Shown here in pieces: positions 40,598 through 53,300 of a stretch of DNA of 64,000 bases. A model generated the notes under the pieces. The model did no database searches and was not told the origin of the DNA. It saw nothing but the letters and a program-made list of their open reading frames with translations. Source of the DNA: Syngnathus acus (Eukaryota; Chordata; Actinopteri; Syngnathiformes; Syngnathidae); assembly GCF_901709675.1 (NCBI RefSeq), contig NC_051091.1, forward strand, positions 8,094,967-8,158,966, written 5' to 3'. The position numbers and the translations under genes are program-made. Positions within the stretch are counted from its first letter, which is position 1; each line of letters opens with the position of its first letter.

Positions 40598-43500
40598 TCA
40601 GACTTTAATGTCCTCTTTGACAGTAAGCAGGGACAAGGTTTTTTTGATGCGCAGGGAAGTCAAGCGGGCAGCGCCGTTGGCATACCAACACTCCCTCATT
40701 ATTTTGCCCATAACCCGCAAAGCCTGGAACAGAAGGAAGAGCAGATAATGTTTTTAAAAAAAAATGTCAAGATTCTATATGATAAAATCATGCTAGTCCA
40801 CAGAAATGTTAAACAATCGTGGAAAACTTTTAATTCAACTAGTGTGGGTTATGCTTAAAAGCATTAGCTCCATCTTGAGCGTGGCTGTCTGAACATTCCG
40901 AAGAGGTTGTGTCATTACCTCGTGGCTCTGCCACCAGTTGGAGATGTTAGGTCGAATCTTTTGGTCACACACCACCTTTTTCATATCTTCAACTGAAGGG
41001 TCTGAGGGCACCAGGTCGTAGTATGGCAGCTGATATTCTTCATGGATACCTGCTAGCACAGTTAAAAGCGGCACTGTGAGCACAGAAGTTGGATAATTTG
41101 AGTTAAAGAAAAAAATAATAATAATCCTGTGACCTCCACTGTTGCAGCGACGCGCAATCTCCCAGTAGACCAGTCCCAAAGCGTAGATGTCAGCACATTT
41201 GAACGACTCAAAGTGTCTCGTGTTGATTGTCTCGTCCAGCACCTCTGGAGCCATGTACCTGGAAGGAAAAATGATTTTTAATCGGTGGTCAAAAGAATTT
41301 CCTTTGGCTGACCCACCTCTTGGTTCCCACTCTTTGGTTGGGAGCAATGTCGATAGTATCTGTGACGGAGTCGTGCCGGACGGCTAGACCGAGATCGGCG
41401 ATGGCACAGGTGCCGTTCTTCTTCACGAGGATGTTTTTAGACTTCAGGTCACGATGGGCGATGCCCGGCTTACCTACAAAATAATTTATGTTCATTACCA
41501 ATCAAGAATGACACACTAAATGTTCCCCTGACAAAAAAGTGGGTGCACCTTGCGTTCCAAGTATTTCCATATGCAGATGTGCCAGGCCGCTGGCAGCAGT
41601 CAACGCCAGTTTGATCATCCCATCAGCTGTGACGGAGTAGCGGTTGAGGTAGTCGAACAGGGAACCGTACTCGTGGTAGTCGGACACCAACCACAGCTGA
41701 GTCCATGTGCCATTGTCTACAACAAGACAGACGATAATTGATCACGTCATTAACGGACCTAGCTGGGAAATAGAGCAGAACCTTCAATCTTTTGAGCGAT
41801 GTGCACCTTTGTTGTCAGCTGCAATGAAGCCCAGGATGTTCTCGTGTCGTATCATGATGGTCTGATAGATTTCAGCCTCACGGAACCAAGAGCGCTCTTC
41901 TCTGGAGGAGAAGATTTTCACCGCCACGTCGCCGCCACGCCAACGCCCTCGCCACACCTCGCCAAAGCGCCCCTTTCCGATGACCTCTTGGAGGACAATT
42001 GTTCTAGCGACGGTCCTTTGGACAAACAGAGGCAGGCCTGAACAGAAGGAGGAAAAAAAGAAACCCCGTGAACAGAGCACATGAAAGTCGGCTTGCGGTC
42101 CGGTAATTACGCTTTGCCCCGACCTGAGCCGGAACCAGATGTCGACAGATCGTAAACGAAGTCATGCGGGCTCCTGTCATTGGGCATGAAGAGGTGGTCG
42201 CAGGAGGGGTCTTCCACCTGCAGCCTCTGTCTATGGCCGCAGGTCCTCCGCTGGTGCTGATACACGAGCACACCGAGCAGCAGCAGAAGACAAAGCAGGA
42301 GTAGCGGCCCTGCAGTCACAGCCACCAGTTCCAGCAGCCCCCACGTCCCACCTGGCGGGAAAGCTTCGTCGGAACCTGGCTGGGCGGTCGCTAACGACAT
42401 TTATTAGTGTTTCTTTTAGGAAAGTAAATTACACTGGTCAACACATTTTTACATTTCCATGTAGGCTCAAGTTGAATTTTTTTTTCGTGATTCCACTATG
42501 TAGAAATATGTAGCGCACAAGTCAACAAAACAACTGATGAAATCATCTCATCCTTCGCAGAAGTAATTACATAATCAAGCAGACTGCCGTGAATATGTGT
42601 GGGCTGAGTTAGTTTAGGACACTATGTCTTTATTTTCCTGAGTGTCCATTAAAGATGCAAACTTGCTTGTTGTTCTCACCAGATGGCACTTTGAGCTCAA
42701 TGCTGTTGCAGTAGTCAATGTAGCAGCAGTAAATGTTGACCAGGCCCTCGGCACTTTTACAATAGAAGGGCTGTCCGGGAGGTTCAAGTCTGTCTCTGCT
42801 GATGCAAGCGCGAAGATGATGCTCTTTACCGTCGATGAGGGACGTGGAGGCCACGCAGGCTCCGTCTGTCTCACACCAGAAGCCGCTCGTCCTCACACAC
42901 TCTGCAGTGGTGCAGTTGCACAGAAGGGCTGTGGAGAGAGATGGAGGCATGATCAAAAGCTGTCGAGTTACAAAATATGCCCAAAAAAGTCACATTTGTG
43001 AGTTTAAGCCATGATCATCCAGCTAAGTGATTTAGTTCCCACTAAGTGAGTGTGAATGATGTTGCTCTAAGTGCCTTGTGATTGGTGAGCAGCCCAAGGT
43101 GTAATCTGCTTTTTGCCTTAAATCAGAATGAAAAGCACTGGGGAATTGCTAGACTTAAACTATGTTACAATCTTTTTGTAACATGACTATTGATTATCTG
43201 ATTATCATTTGCGTTTGTCAAAATAATCGGCACAATTAGGCGCCACCGAATATTCTCCACAAGGATTTACGGGCGCTTCACCTGCTGTAAATAAGGTGGC
43301 ATGACTTTTACTAGACAAGTACGAAGACTTCAGGAAAGAATATGAGACTGAACGGTAAGAAACATCTCAAAAAGCAAACTCGAAGCTCGCCACAACGCGA
43401 TAACTCAACTAACGAACGAAACGTCACAATTACGTGATTTTTAAACCGAGTGGCTGAAAGAATGCACAACCGAGGTGAGTGACAGTCATGTGAATACAGT

Positions 43501-43690
43501 TTGAAAAAGAAAAATAAGTGCGAGAGTGGCAATCTTGTGACAAGGCTAACTCTACTAGCATAATGCTGCTAGCGGCGAACGCCTCAATGGAGGTACGGAA
43601 CTGAAGAAAAACAAGATGCAACTCACCTTCACAGCTTCTGTGCACGACCATACAGATGACGAACACTAGCGCTATGTGTAAACTCGCCAT
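40598..43690 (-). CDS. acvr1b: Activin receptor type-1B (ALK4), TGF-beta type I receptor kinase
   Basis: Type I receptor for activin and nodal; once phosphorylated by a type II receptor it phosphorylates SMAD2/3. Exons: 43627..43690, 42680..42928, 42124..42390, 41807..42037, 41549..41716, 41317..41473, 41134..41258, 40919..41049, 40598..40723; 1518 nt, 505 aa, identical in length to human ACVR1B. Features: signal peptide (residues 1-20), a cysteine-rich ligand-binding domain ending CCYIDYCN, a membrane span near 125-147, the GS box STSGSGSG (about 187-194), GKGRFGEV, catalytic Lys234, [13 protein letters not shown], and the L45 loop AADNKDNGT that selects SMAD2/3. The last exon is short: it begins [12 protein letters not shown] and ends VKEDIKV. 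ACVR1C was considered but the ectodomain and synteny favour ACVR1B. Confidence 0.95.
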
Positions 43691-43852
43691 GATGAATGGA
43701 AAAATAAATAAATAGCGCAGCGTTTCACTACATTTTTGCTAACTAAGTTGGTTAGCTAACATGAGATGGGATGAAGACACATGACATGAAATCCTCCTCC
43801 TCCAGGCAGTATAACAAACCGATTGTTTGGAAGCATAAAAAACAACTCAAAT

Positions 43853-43942
<90 letters not shown>

Positions 43943-44975
43943 ATTGGGCATAATAAATTAATTAAAACCAATTCTAATCATTTGAGGATGTCTGTCAGTC
44001 ATTTTCAATTTTAATGTAAGTTTGCTACATATTTACAATATTTATGTTTTGCATTGTTCAGGAAATAATACTTTTGTAAATCAGCCAATTAAATGATATG
44101 ATGCATAGTCCAGTATATGTTGATGCGAAAACATTATGCCCATGAACTAAATATAACTTTAAAAATGGACATGTGGTGAATAAAGTTGGAAAATGTGTGT
44201 GCAAATTTAATTTTTTGTGCATGGAAAGAATTCATTTTAAAATTTAATTATATTCATAATTGAATTAATTAGAGAATTATGCAATTAGAATATAAAAATG
44301 ATTAGTTTGTAGCCTGTGTATTTTCATTACATTTTTAAAATAATTATTATAATATAAATATATTTTTTAATTAGCTGAATAGAAAATGAATACATACGTT
44401 TTAGCTCACCATACTTCACCCATCTGCTTTAGTCACGTCTGTGCCTTTTGAACTCATGAGGTAGATATAATTTAACTGGCTAGATGCATAAATTAGCACC
44501 AGTGAAACGGAATCTATAATCATGGGATTCGCAGGTTGTGTCAAAGTGAATAAAAAAATAAATAATTGTCATGTTCTTTAAGACAGATGGGATTTAGATG
44601 TATTATAGTGGAACCTTGGTTACGTTTTACAAAAATTGCTTAAAATCAAATCATTGAAAACCTGAATAAATATTTCCCGTTGGAGCTAATGCAAATCGAG
44701 GCAGTCCAGTTGAGCTCAGTTCTATTCCCTGAGAATTACATGACCCGGAGCAATGACAGCCGTTTTCAAAGAAAATTAATCAGATGAATGAATACTGGGA
44801 TAAAAGTTGGATGAAAAAAATTTTCATAAACAGAACTGTTCACAAACTATGGCATCCAAAAAACCTGAGGTTTCACAACAGTGTTTGGAGTTACCAGCAA
44901 TCAAGAATGAGTGTTTTGAAGCCCTGAGGGGTGATTATATAAAAACTTTGGTTTCATAAAGCTTGATGAAACGCG
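43691..44975 (-). other. acvr1b promoter side and ankrd33 3' side
   Basis: Starts at the acvr1b ATG and ends at the ankrd33 stop. It holds the CTAT microsatellite (43854..43942) and AT-rich spacer. The ankrd33 3' UTR lies at its right end; I could not place a convincing poly(A) signal. Confidence 0.4.
43854..43942. repeat. CTAT/ATCT tetranucleotide microsatellite
   Basis: About 22 uninterrupted copies of a four-base unit, roughly 165 bases upstream of the acvr1b start codon. Reads through it as a Leu-Ser-Ile-Tyr repeat in one frame, which is not a gene. Confidence 0.98.
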
Positions 44976-47077
44976 TTATTTTTTGCTCTTTGTGCTGTCC
45001 CGTTCTCTTTTTTTCTCATTCTTCTCTTTCTCCTTTTTCTCCTTCTTCTTCTCCTCCTTGAGCTCCTTATATTTCCACTTTGGTGGTTCCAGATAGCCTT
45101 TCTCCATCTTCTTCTTTTTCTTTTCTTTCTTTGGCGTGGGCTCTGTGGGTCTGTTGATATTAATCTGGGGGATGCACCCTGAGGGGAACACGCTGTTCCT
45201 CCTGGCCATACTTCGGGGGATGAACTTGGAGGCCACCGAGGTGGAGGCCATTGATAAGATGCTGCCCCTCCTGTCGGTGTCGGCGCAGCACGTTGTAGCG
45301 ATGGAGTCTGCCGAGTGAAGTGAGGGGATGACGTGCGACACGGAGCCGTCACTGTGGCACACAGAACTTTCCTCCAGTTCCTTCTCGGAGTGTTTCATCA
45401 TCAGCTCCGGTACGGCGAGTCGCCTCTTGCCCACCTCGGGGGGGCTGGTGGGGCACAGTGGACGACACCCGGTGGAAATGAGGGGGCTGTGGATACTGGT
45501 GGTCATGCGCACCATGTGGTCCATGACTCCGTTGTCCTCGGGGTCGTGAGGAAATCGGAATCCAAATGTGTTCTTAATGTGATGGGTGATTCTTTCCCGG
45601 GCGCTTTTTTCCGCCAGGGCCTTTGCGACCCGCTCCTTGAGCTCAGGCCACTCCGGGATGTAACTTTCACAAAACTGTTCAGCTCTTGGCCTCATTTTGA
45701 GGCGGCGTAGACGTTGCATTGTCTCATAGCGACCTGTTTTTAGCGCCCAGTCCTGAGCGCATTTTCCTCTCGTGGTGTCTGTCACGTGGATGTCAGCCCC
45801 TGCGCAAAAAAGAGGAGCGGGAGATTAACTGCAAGATTAATGTCACGGCTAAAATAGTGTAAGCAAATAAATTAACACAGCTGTCGGGATGACCTAGTGG
45901 AGTTCGCACTGCCGACTTACAATCACAATAACAAACATGTTGCTAAAGTAATACTTCTCATACATTGTTAATTAAAACTGATCTTGATTATTTTTACAAA
46001 AGCAGATTTACGGTAGCTAATCTAAAAGGTTCCAGATTAGAAAATCGCTGATTACAGGTGGATTTTGTTTGGTGTTCAGAATGATCCCTTAAACCGGTCT
46101 GGCGTCATTCTGTGGTGGACAAAATTAGCTGGCTTAAAATATGGACAGCTCAACGGCCTATTCTGGAACTGAACGTTTGTTTTGGGGTTAATGGGATAAT
46201 GGCGACCTTTTCAAAATGATCTGTGTCATCATAGAGCAGCAAGAGTGTTGACTAGATGTGAAGATCACAAACTGCGCGTTTAATCTTCATCCTACTTACA
46301 TACCGGCCATAACAAGAGCAGCAACCACATCATCGCGACCCGTCATGGCAGCTTTGATGAGAGCCGTGAAGCCACGGCAGTCTTTTATTTCTGTGTCTAT
46401 TCCAGGGTAATAATTCAGCAGGTACATGACCGTGTTGACATGACCTGGAGATTGAAAAGCATCAATTAGAACCAATATCTGAATAAAACTGTATTAGCCA
46501 TAAATGAGTTGTGACCTACCTGCTTGGGATGCAATCATCAGTGCCGTGTTGCCTTCATTGTCCTGATGATTGATGTCTATATAGGGGCAGGTGTTAAGAG
46601 TGTATACAATGTCTATGAATCCTTTGCAGCAAGCCACCATCAAGCCATTCTGTAGGAAGTAGTTCATAGGATCCAAGAAGATCATTATGCTGCTCAAGTT
46701 CAATTATACGCAGCAACCAAAGTCTAGCTTCTATGTACCATGAGTTTAAAGTAAGCATCTGAACAGAATGGAATGTCTAAATTTGTGATCCTCATTTTCC
46801 TAATGATGCTAAAGATCCTTACCCAGCTATTAATGTCCAAGTCCATGACCTCATCTCTCGTCACCCCTCTCTCCAGAAACCTCCGCAAAGAGCCCAGGTC
46901 ATTGCGGGCGCACGCCTGGTACAGCGTGGATGCCGTCCGCCCGTCCGACGTGTCCGCCGTGTAGTCCGGCAGCACAGAGTCATCGGACAAGATGCTGTCT
47001 GAGTCCCACCCCGACTGGGACTCGTCCTCCTCATCGGGGCCTACGCCCAAGTGAGGGTCCTCCGCTGCAGTGGCCAT
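44976..47077 (-). CDS. ankrd33: Ankyrin repeat domain-containing protein 33 (photoreceptor ankyrin protein)
   Basis: Ankyrin-repeat protein described as photoreceptor-enriched and acting as a repressor of photoreceptor genes in mammals. Exons: 46823..47077, 46520..46649, 46304..46444, 44976..45799; 1350 nt, 449 aa (human about 452). An acidic amino end ([20 protein letters not shown]) is followed by ankyrin repeats from about residue 50 to 205, with [42 protein letters not shown] and [18 protein letters not shown] conserved segment with [12 protein letters not shown] follows. The end is a long Lys/Glu-rich tail ([17 protein letters not shown]). It lies beside acvr1b, as in human. Confidence 0.88.
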
Positions 47078-48780
47078 TTCCCAACAGCCAGGTAAGATGA
47101 TGCTCTACCTTCTGGCTACATCTACCAAGGAATCACACACGGAATGGAATAATGCAGCCAAGGTGAAGACAACCATCACAATCCGACAGTGAGGCCTAAA
47201 AAACACAATGGTTTGTTCATGGTAGCAAGAGTCCACCTGTCAGGGATTAGCACTGCATTACCTGGCTGTCATGGGGTGGGTGTAGCCATGTGAGGGCCCT
47301 CACGGTTAAGTAACTGGATCAGGAATTAAAAGCCTTGCTGAGCCCACATGCCTGCTAAATAAGGAATAAACCTGCACCTCAGAATAACCTCAGTCAAGAG
47401 TGGTGTCCGTCAACAACTATCTATTCATCTAATCCCATTCACATAAAGATATCAAACTTACCATATGATGTAATGAACAGCAAGTGTAAGTCACCAGATA
47501 TCCGAACGCAGATCACACCCTGTGCGTCAACTTGGGCGACTTCTAGCCTCTTCCGGCACTCGCGCCAGGCATCTGACAAGTTAGTTTCCTGCAGTGCCTC
47601 CGAATGGATGTCCTTTACTCATTTCCATCCAACATGTTGTCGTGGTGACACGACATGAAACTGAGAGGAGGAGTCTTCACACTGTCTGTTCAACTCATCT
47701 TACTTAAACGTTTGTAGGAAGGATTACTTGCTGCTTGGGCCTTTTTTTGCTTAGCTTTCAAAAATGCGTCCTCCTTTGTTTTTATAATTCCAGCAATGGG
47801 CATTCTTCTAAGTGTGATGGACTCTAACAAGTACAATAGTGTGATCAAAAATGACGTTTTAAAAATGTTAAAATATTTATTTTTCTCATACCTTTTCGTT
47901 TTTTTACTGTGTGTTATTTCTTTATTTAGTCCAATCCAGTGGACTTTTAAAACTTTTCAAATGTTAATCTGAAATGCACCACAAGATGGCGCCCTGCTTT
48001 TCCTTGCTCCGCGCACAGCCAGCGTTAAGGCCTAATTTGACTAACATTCAGCTACATATTATCATGGTTTAACTCTATTACCACTAAAATATAATATAAT
48101 AAAGATAAAAACAACAGCTGGTCTTTGGGAGGGAACATTTCTTTTCAACTTATTTCCATGGCAAAGTTTGTTGTGAAATCCGAGTCAGAGGTTACACTTT
48201 ACATGGAAAATGGGTCCTTTCCATTTCTTTCTGTGAAAAAAGTAGAATGCTTTCATCTGCCCTGTCCTGGATTCAAAAAGTCTTACTTGAACCCTTTATC
48301 CTCCTTTCTGCTCCTGTTGAATGGGTGAAAACAACACAGTAGGGAAGAAAAGAAAAAAAACCTTTACTGCATATGCTGCTCAAATATTAATGTTCCAAAT
48401 TGGCTAAAATCTGACATTTCTTTTCAGGGCCACTTAGTATATTATTGATTTATCCACACGGTATATATGAAATCACTAAGGCAGCTGTAAACTGTCTTAA
48501 CTGTCATGCTAACATTTTCAATGAATGCTCATGATAATCCTTCGTCAAGTTTTCTGTGACAGTTTAAAAGCCCGCTGTGGGAATGAACCCGTGGGGGCTG
48601 TGGGCCTGTCGGAACACATCAAGTCCCCCGCACCCCCTCTAACTAGGATGACCCGAGGAGACATCCCTGTGCATCTGACCAGCAGTCCTCATGAGCACCC
48701 AGAAATAGAAAGCTTCTCTTCTTTTGTTCTCTAAGACTGGAAACTAAATGTTTTTCTAACTCTTCCCTGTCCACCAATAG
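47078..48780. other. ankrd33/arhgef25 head-to-head intergenic region
   Basis: Contains the ankrd33 5' flank with two CRX/OTX-type TAATCC sites (47244-47249 on the minus strand, 47430-47435 on the plus). A YY1-like AAGATGGCGCC word lies near 47983. An open frame near 48561-48735 follows an acceptor-like tract but no donor was found, so it is not called as an exon. Confidence 0.4.
47244..47435. promoter_or_regulatory. Pair of CRX/OTX2-type TAATCC sites upstream of ankrd33
   Basis: GGATTA at 47244-47249 and TAATCC at 47430-47435 lie 170 and 355 bases before the ankrd33 start. CRX, the photoreceptor homeodomain factor, binds TAATCC. The first has the favoured GGGATTAGC context. Confidence 0.4.
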
Positions 48781-48904
48781 ACGATACGAGGAGTGAGGAA
48801 GATCTGGAGATGAAGGCAGGGGGACACTCATCCATGAGGAGCACGAGCGATGAACAATGAAGAATTTGGCTAAAGTACAAGTGAAAAGACACAAGATTGA
48901 TCAA
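48781..48904 (+). other. Candidate upstream exon (5' UTR) of arhgef25
   Basis: Bounded by an acceptor (CACCAATAG|) and a consensus donor (GATCAA|GTGAGT). All three frames contain a stop within it, so it would be non-coding or a first exon. It precedes the candidate alternative exon at 49324. No transcript evidence is available. Confidence 0.3.
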
Positions 48905-49323
48905 GTGAGTTTTCCTTTGTCATGATGTGAAATGATGTTATGCTTTTAGAAAGTAGCTCTCTTGAAAGCCGTTGCACTTGTTTTTGTGGAAACGTTAAAA
49001 TTGAAAGCTTTCATATTATTCGACACAGTATTTGTTGTTGTCTCGCTCTTGTTGTTGCTTTGGCTATCATGCTAGCTTACCTTTTTGCTTGTCTAATTAT
49101 TATGTGATATTCCGGTGTTAAGATAAGAAACCACTCTAACCGAAGCAAAAAGAGCAGACCGGAAAGGTGTGACTAGGGATTCAAATATATTTGAAAGTGA
49201 CATCATTTATTTCTGCCCTGAACTACACAAAATGTATTTTTCAGTACAGTTTTTTGAGAGAAAAGGGAACTTGTGCTTTCATCGACATTTCTTGACACAC
49301 ATGCTCTTTGTGTAAGATTTCAG

Positions 49324-49413
49324 ACTGCAGCAAAGACAAACTGTTGGCTAATGACAACAATCAACATACCAAGATGGACTTCAAGTGGACCAGGAGTCTG
49401 ACTGCAGGATGCC

Positions 49414-49416
<3 letters not shown>
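49324..49416 (+). other. arhgef25: Candidate alternative first coding exon of arhgef25
   Basis: An acceptor (AAGATTTCAG|) and a donor (GCCATG|GTAATA) bound an exon with one open frame. Its ATG at 49374 has a strong Kozak context (CAAGATGG) and encodes MDFKWTRSLTAGCH, ending in phase 1, exactly the phase required by arhgef25 exon 2 (53337). Human ARHGEF25 has isoforms with different amino ends joined at the same point. This is inference from splice logic. Confidence 0.4.

Positions 49417-49443
<27 letters not shown>
49417..49443. repeat. TAA trinucleotide repeat
   Basis: About nine TAA/AAT units starting immediately at the donor site of the candidate alternative exon. Confidence 0.9.
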
Positions 49444-49444
<1 letters not shown>

Positions 49445-49871
49445 CAACACAACATTTACATTACTAAAAAATTTGTTGCATCATCAACAATGCATAAAAA
49501 TCTTTTCCTTCACTGACTATTCCCATGTTTGTGTTCGTGCGAGTTTATGTGCATTTGAATCACACTACCGGCTGCCACATGACTGGACAGCTGTACTCAG
49601 AAGATCATCTGGTCATGAATACTTAATCTTGCCTTTGAGATTAAATCTGACCGCCTCAGTCCTGCCAGCTCATATCGCTGCTGATATTTCCACTTGTTGC
49701 TTTTTCCACTCGAGATTTTTTGCTACCTGTGGTCACAAAAGCAAGCAAGCGAGGAGTGGATCCGATTGTATGAACACACAGGTTGGATGCGGCTTAAGTG
49801 CTTGATCGTAATAACATAAATAGAAGACAAAAAAGTAATGATTGAGACGCCTTTTAGTGTGTGCGATGTGG

Positions 49872-49885
49872 CCACCAGGGGGCAG
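49872..49885 (+). promoter_or_regulatory. CTCF-type motif (plus orientation)
   Basis: CCACCAGGGGGCAG matches the CTCF core. It lies upstream of arhgef25 exon 1. An identical core in the same orientation is at 54711-54724. Confidence 0.5.
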
Positions 49886-50398
49886 TAAAAACAGCAGAGA
49901 AGACAAGCAAAAATGCACAACTCGGTAAACTGCAGTCCTATTCGTTGTTTTTCACAGAGGATAAAGAAAATGTGTTTATTGTCCGTCTACATGTGTTGCT
50001 GCATACATTTGCATTAGTTAACTCAAGTAATGTTCAAGTTGTCTTGTAGTTCTACTTCAGTGCTGCTTACTAAACAGAAGCAGTAAAATCCTAGTGGGGA
50101 AGCAAATGAGGGTGAGAGGAGGCGGGACTAGGATTGCGATGCCGTCTCGGCCATGTGAGCATGTTATCCCACCCTCATCGCATATCCCACCACCCCTCCT
50201 TCCCACTCTGTCAGCCCTCTTTGCTTTCTGTCTGGCCACAGTTAGATTGATTTTCATCTGCATTTTGGAAAAGGACTAAGGGACAATCTGTATGTCTTTT
50301 CCTGAGGGGATTACGGGCGGAATATCGTGTCATTGTTTATCTATCACTATGCTTGCGTTGGATGTGACTTTTGAATGTGCCAGTGGCAAAGGATGGTC

Positions 50399-53300
50399 AT
50401 GAGAGGGGGTCACCGGCAACGGAGATGCGGGTGTCAGCACCTGTTTAGAAAACTGCTCCGTAAATGTGGATGCTGCTTTGGCCATATGAGAGGTACGGTG
50501 CGCAGATGCTGGTTTTATCGATAATGCTTGAGTCATTCAAAAAATACTTAATCCTAGTTGTGTAGCCACATTTTTGTTGGGTAGTGAACTGTGATATTTC
50601 TTTCCCATATGGAAAATGCGTGACTTAGCTCAATGAAGGCTGGGAAACACTAATAGATCTGAAAAAAAAAACTATCACATCTTCCTATACACAAAGATTT
50701 TATTTACTTCACTCTTGTATGCAAACAAATGATTTGTGCTGCATCAATATTTAGTAGTGGCATTAGTATACTCTGATGTTTTGTTCTGCTGTAATTGTGT
50801 ATACACTCTGTGTGTGGTAACTGAAATGAATACTCCTGATATTGTAGCATTGGTTTGGAGCCAAAGCAACTAAACACAAAAGACGCACACCAACATGCGC
50901 ACACACTCAGACACACGTACACACACATACACGCTTTTTGTGCCATCACTGCCTCGACCCTTAAATCCAGTGTTGTTGCAGTTGCTCACAGAGTGATTAC
51001 AGAGCTGTTCTGTGTGGATAGATGCTGAGAATGTAGATTGTTGTGTTGCTTTATTGCAAACTCCCCATTTAATGTTCAGACTTTGTGTCATGAAACAGCG
51101 GCTTACAATCATACAAAATATATCTTTTTTCAGGAATAAAACGGCTGTCTCATCTTTGATGAACACTTAGGCCTACTATGCAACTGTCTTTCAATATCAC
51201 TTGTGATAGTGATACTTGTATTTGTTTCGCCGTAAAAAGTTTAAAGACCGCGTCGATCAATCGGATCTACATTTGAACTTTATTCTTCCTGCAGATTTGT
51301 TTATTTGAGGAACATTGCACTCAAGCAGAAAACAGGATGACAACTCTCAAAGGGACAGAATTTTTTACTCTACTTTCATCAGGGGATTTGGATGTTGCAA
51401 AATAAGCAAGCTGCAGAAACGACATCCACAGCAAATCAAATGTCATTAGCTCTTGCCACAGGGAGTGCAATTCTTGTCAGTCTGTCATGTGTTATAATTA
51501 ACCATCCATCCGCCTCAACAGGAAGCCTGGGCAAGGATTTAGTTGAAATGAGCATTTCATCTGAGCAAACGATGAAGCAGCATCAGCTCCTCATGACTCA
51601 CAAATGATATGCGTAATGTATGAAAAGCTTTTTTCTAATCAAGGCCTGATAAATATCAAGTGAGGCAACGTCTTAACATATCCTCACATTTCCACGCATG
51701 CATAAACAGTGCAAATTATTCACTACCACACATGTTATGCAGAATCTCTTGTAATTCTCCATTAGTTACAGCAGCAACACAATGCGCAAACTACTACAAA
51801 AATGTCAATCAGTAAATTTGTGTCCTCGCTAATGTTTTTACCCCGTTGTCTTTTTCAATCACCCTCAAATACCTTTAATCCACCTGCTCAACTCTCATAA
51901 ATCAGCTTTAGTTTGCTGTGGTAAAGCTTTCATATTATTGCTGCTGCCTATGGCGCCTGCATGCAAGGTTGAAATCCCAGCGCCGGTGCCTGCGTGCACT
52001 CCTGACACCCTCGGGTCCGGATGGACGTCCAGCTGTTGCTCTGTGGGAAAATGACCCGTTACATAAGCTCCTCAAGCAAAACACTGACTTGCACCTCAGC
52101 AGTGATTTGGACATTGCAGTGACCATCACTAAATCACTAACGGGTTGTCGAAAACGATTTTCTTCTAAGGGACGCGTACACTCTTAAAACTGATGAATTA
52201 AAAATTGCACCAACACAGGAAGTTGGGTCAATTTGAATTTTGTCTAGTACAAAAAAAAAAGGGTTTGTTTTGTGTAAAAGCAACCCAGGAAGTAAGGTCA
52301 ATTGAAATTATCCCTACTTCCTGGGTCAATCCAATTTTCAACCCCAAATTGTTTTTAAGCCAACAGTGTGCAGAAAAATAGAATGATGCAAATGCCACTT
52401 TGACATTCTTTGCCTGTTTTCATTTATATTGAACGCGCTGAAAAACAACACATAACTACGCCTTATATTTATTTTTAAAAAACAGCTGATAGATTATTTT
52501 TATTATTACATCAATACAAATAATTGTAATAATATAATAATAGTATTAGCCTGGGCTGGATTGGGCACATCTGGCAGAAAGTGTTTCGAATCCATACGGG
52601 ATAGACTAAAACCTCAAGACAGACGATTGGAGACAAAGAAAGGAACCGCAATTGTTTTGTTCAGGTCAGGCTAACTTCTTATGAAATCCAGTTGGCGAAC
52701 AACCGATAGCATCGAATCTCCCCCAGGGAAAGAATTTGTTTTTATTAGTCTTGAAGGTGAATCCACGTGGCTTTAAAGGACCACTGATGTTTGATGTTCA
52801 GGTTCAAGGTTTAAAGCAGAAAAGTTGCAGACCTTCACCCAAACTTCTCTAAATCAAAGGTTACGACATCAGTGAAGTAGTTTATCAAAGGTGGACGATA
52901 ACTTTTGCGAAATAAAAATTCGTACATATCGGTGAAATCCTGTCATTGTAAATATATGCTTGTTCATTCAAGTTCAATATTTAAAGTTATTTACCCAACT
53001 ATCACCGCTTTGTTGAGTGTCATGAAGACAAAAAAAAAAAGAACTGGTTCTGCTGCATCACTATATTTAACTTTTCTTTTTTCATGCTCTATGATAAATA
53101 CTATGTACAGTCAAAACAACATGTAGAATTTCCACCTGTGATTCAGAGATGTTCCTCATACGAGCAAAGCTGTATTAGTAATTAGAATTTTGTACCAATG
53201 GGTACAGCAGTTGCAGCGACTTCAGTTTCACTTCGGGCTCAGCACAGGAAATTGAACATTTTTGTGCAGAAATCTGTCTGAAGCTTGTGACCCGAGAAGA

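Noticed and set aside
43771-44014. Open frames encoding Tyr-Leu-Ser-Ile repeats
   Set aside because: They are translations of the CTAT microsatellite.
45890-45930. tRNA-like string with GACCTAGTGG
   Set aside because: It looks like an A box, but there is no B box (GGTTCGA) at the right distance and no cloverleaf.
48561-48735. Open frame on the plus strand following an acceptor-like pyrimidine tract (GAVGLSEHIKSP...)
   Set aside because: No convincing donor follows before the stop, no family was recognised and the phase does not link to arhgef25 exons. It could be a terminal exon of an unknown transcript, but the support is too weak.
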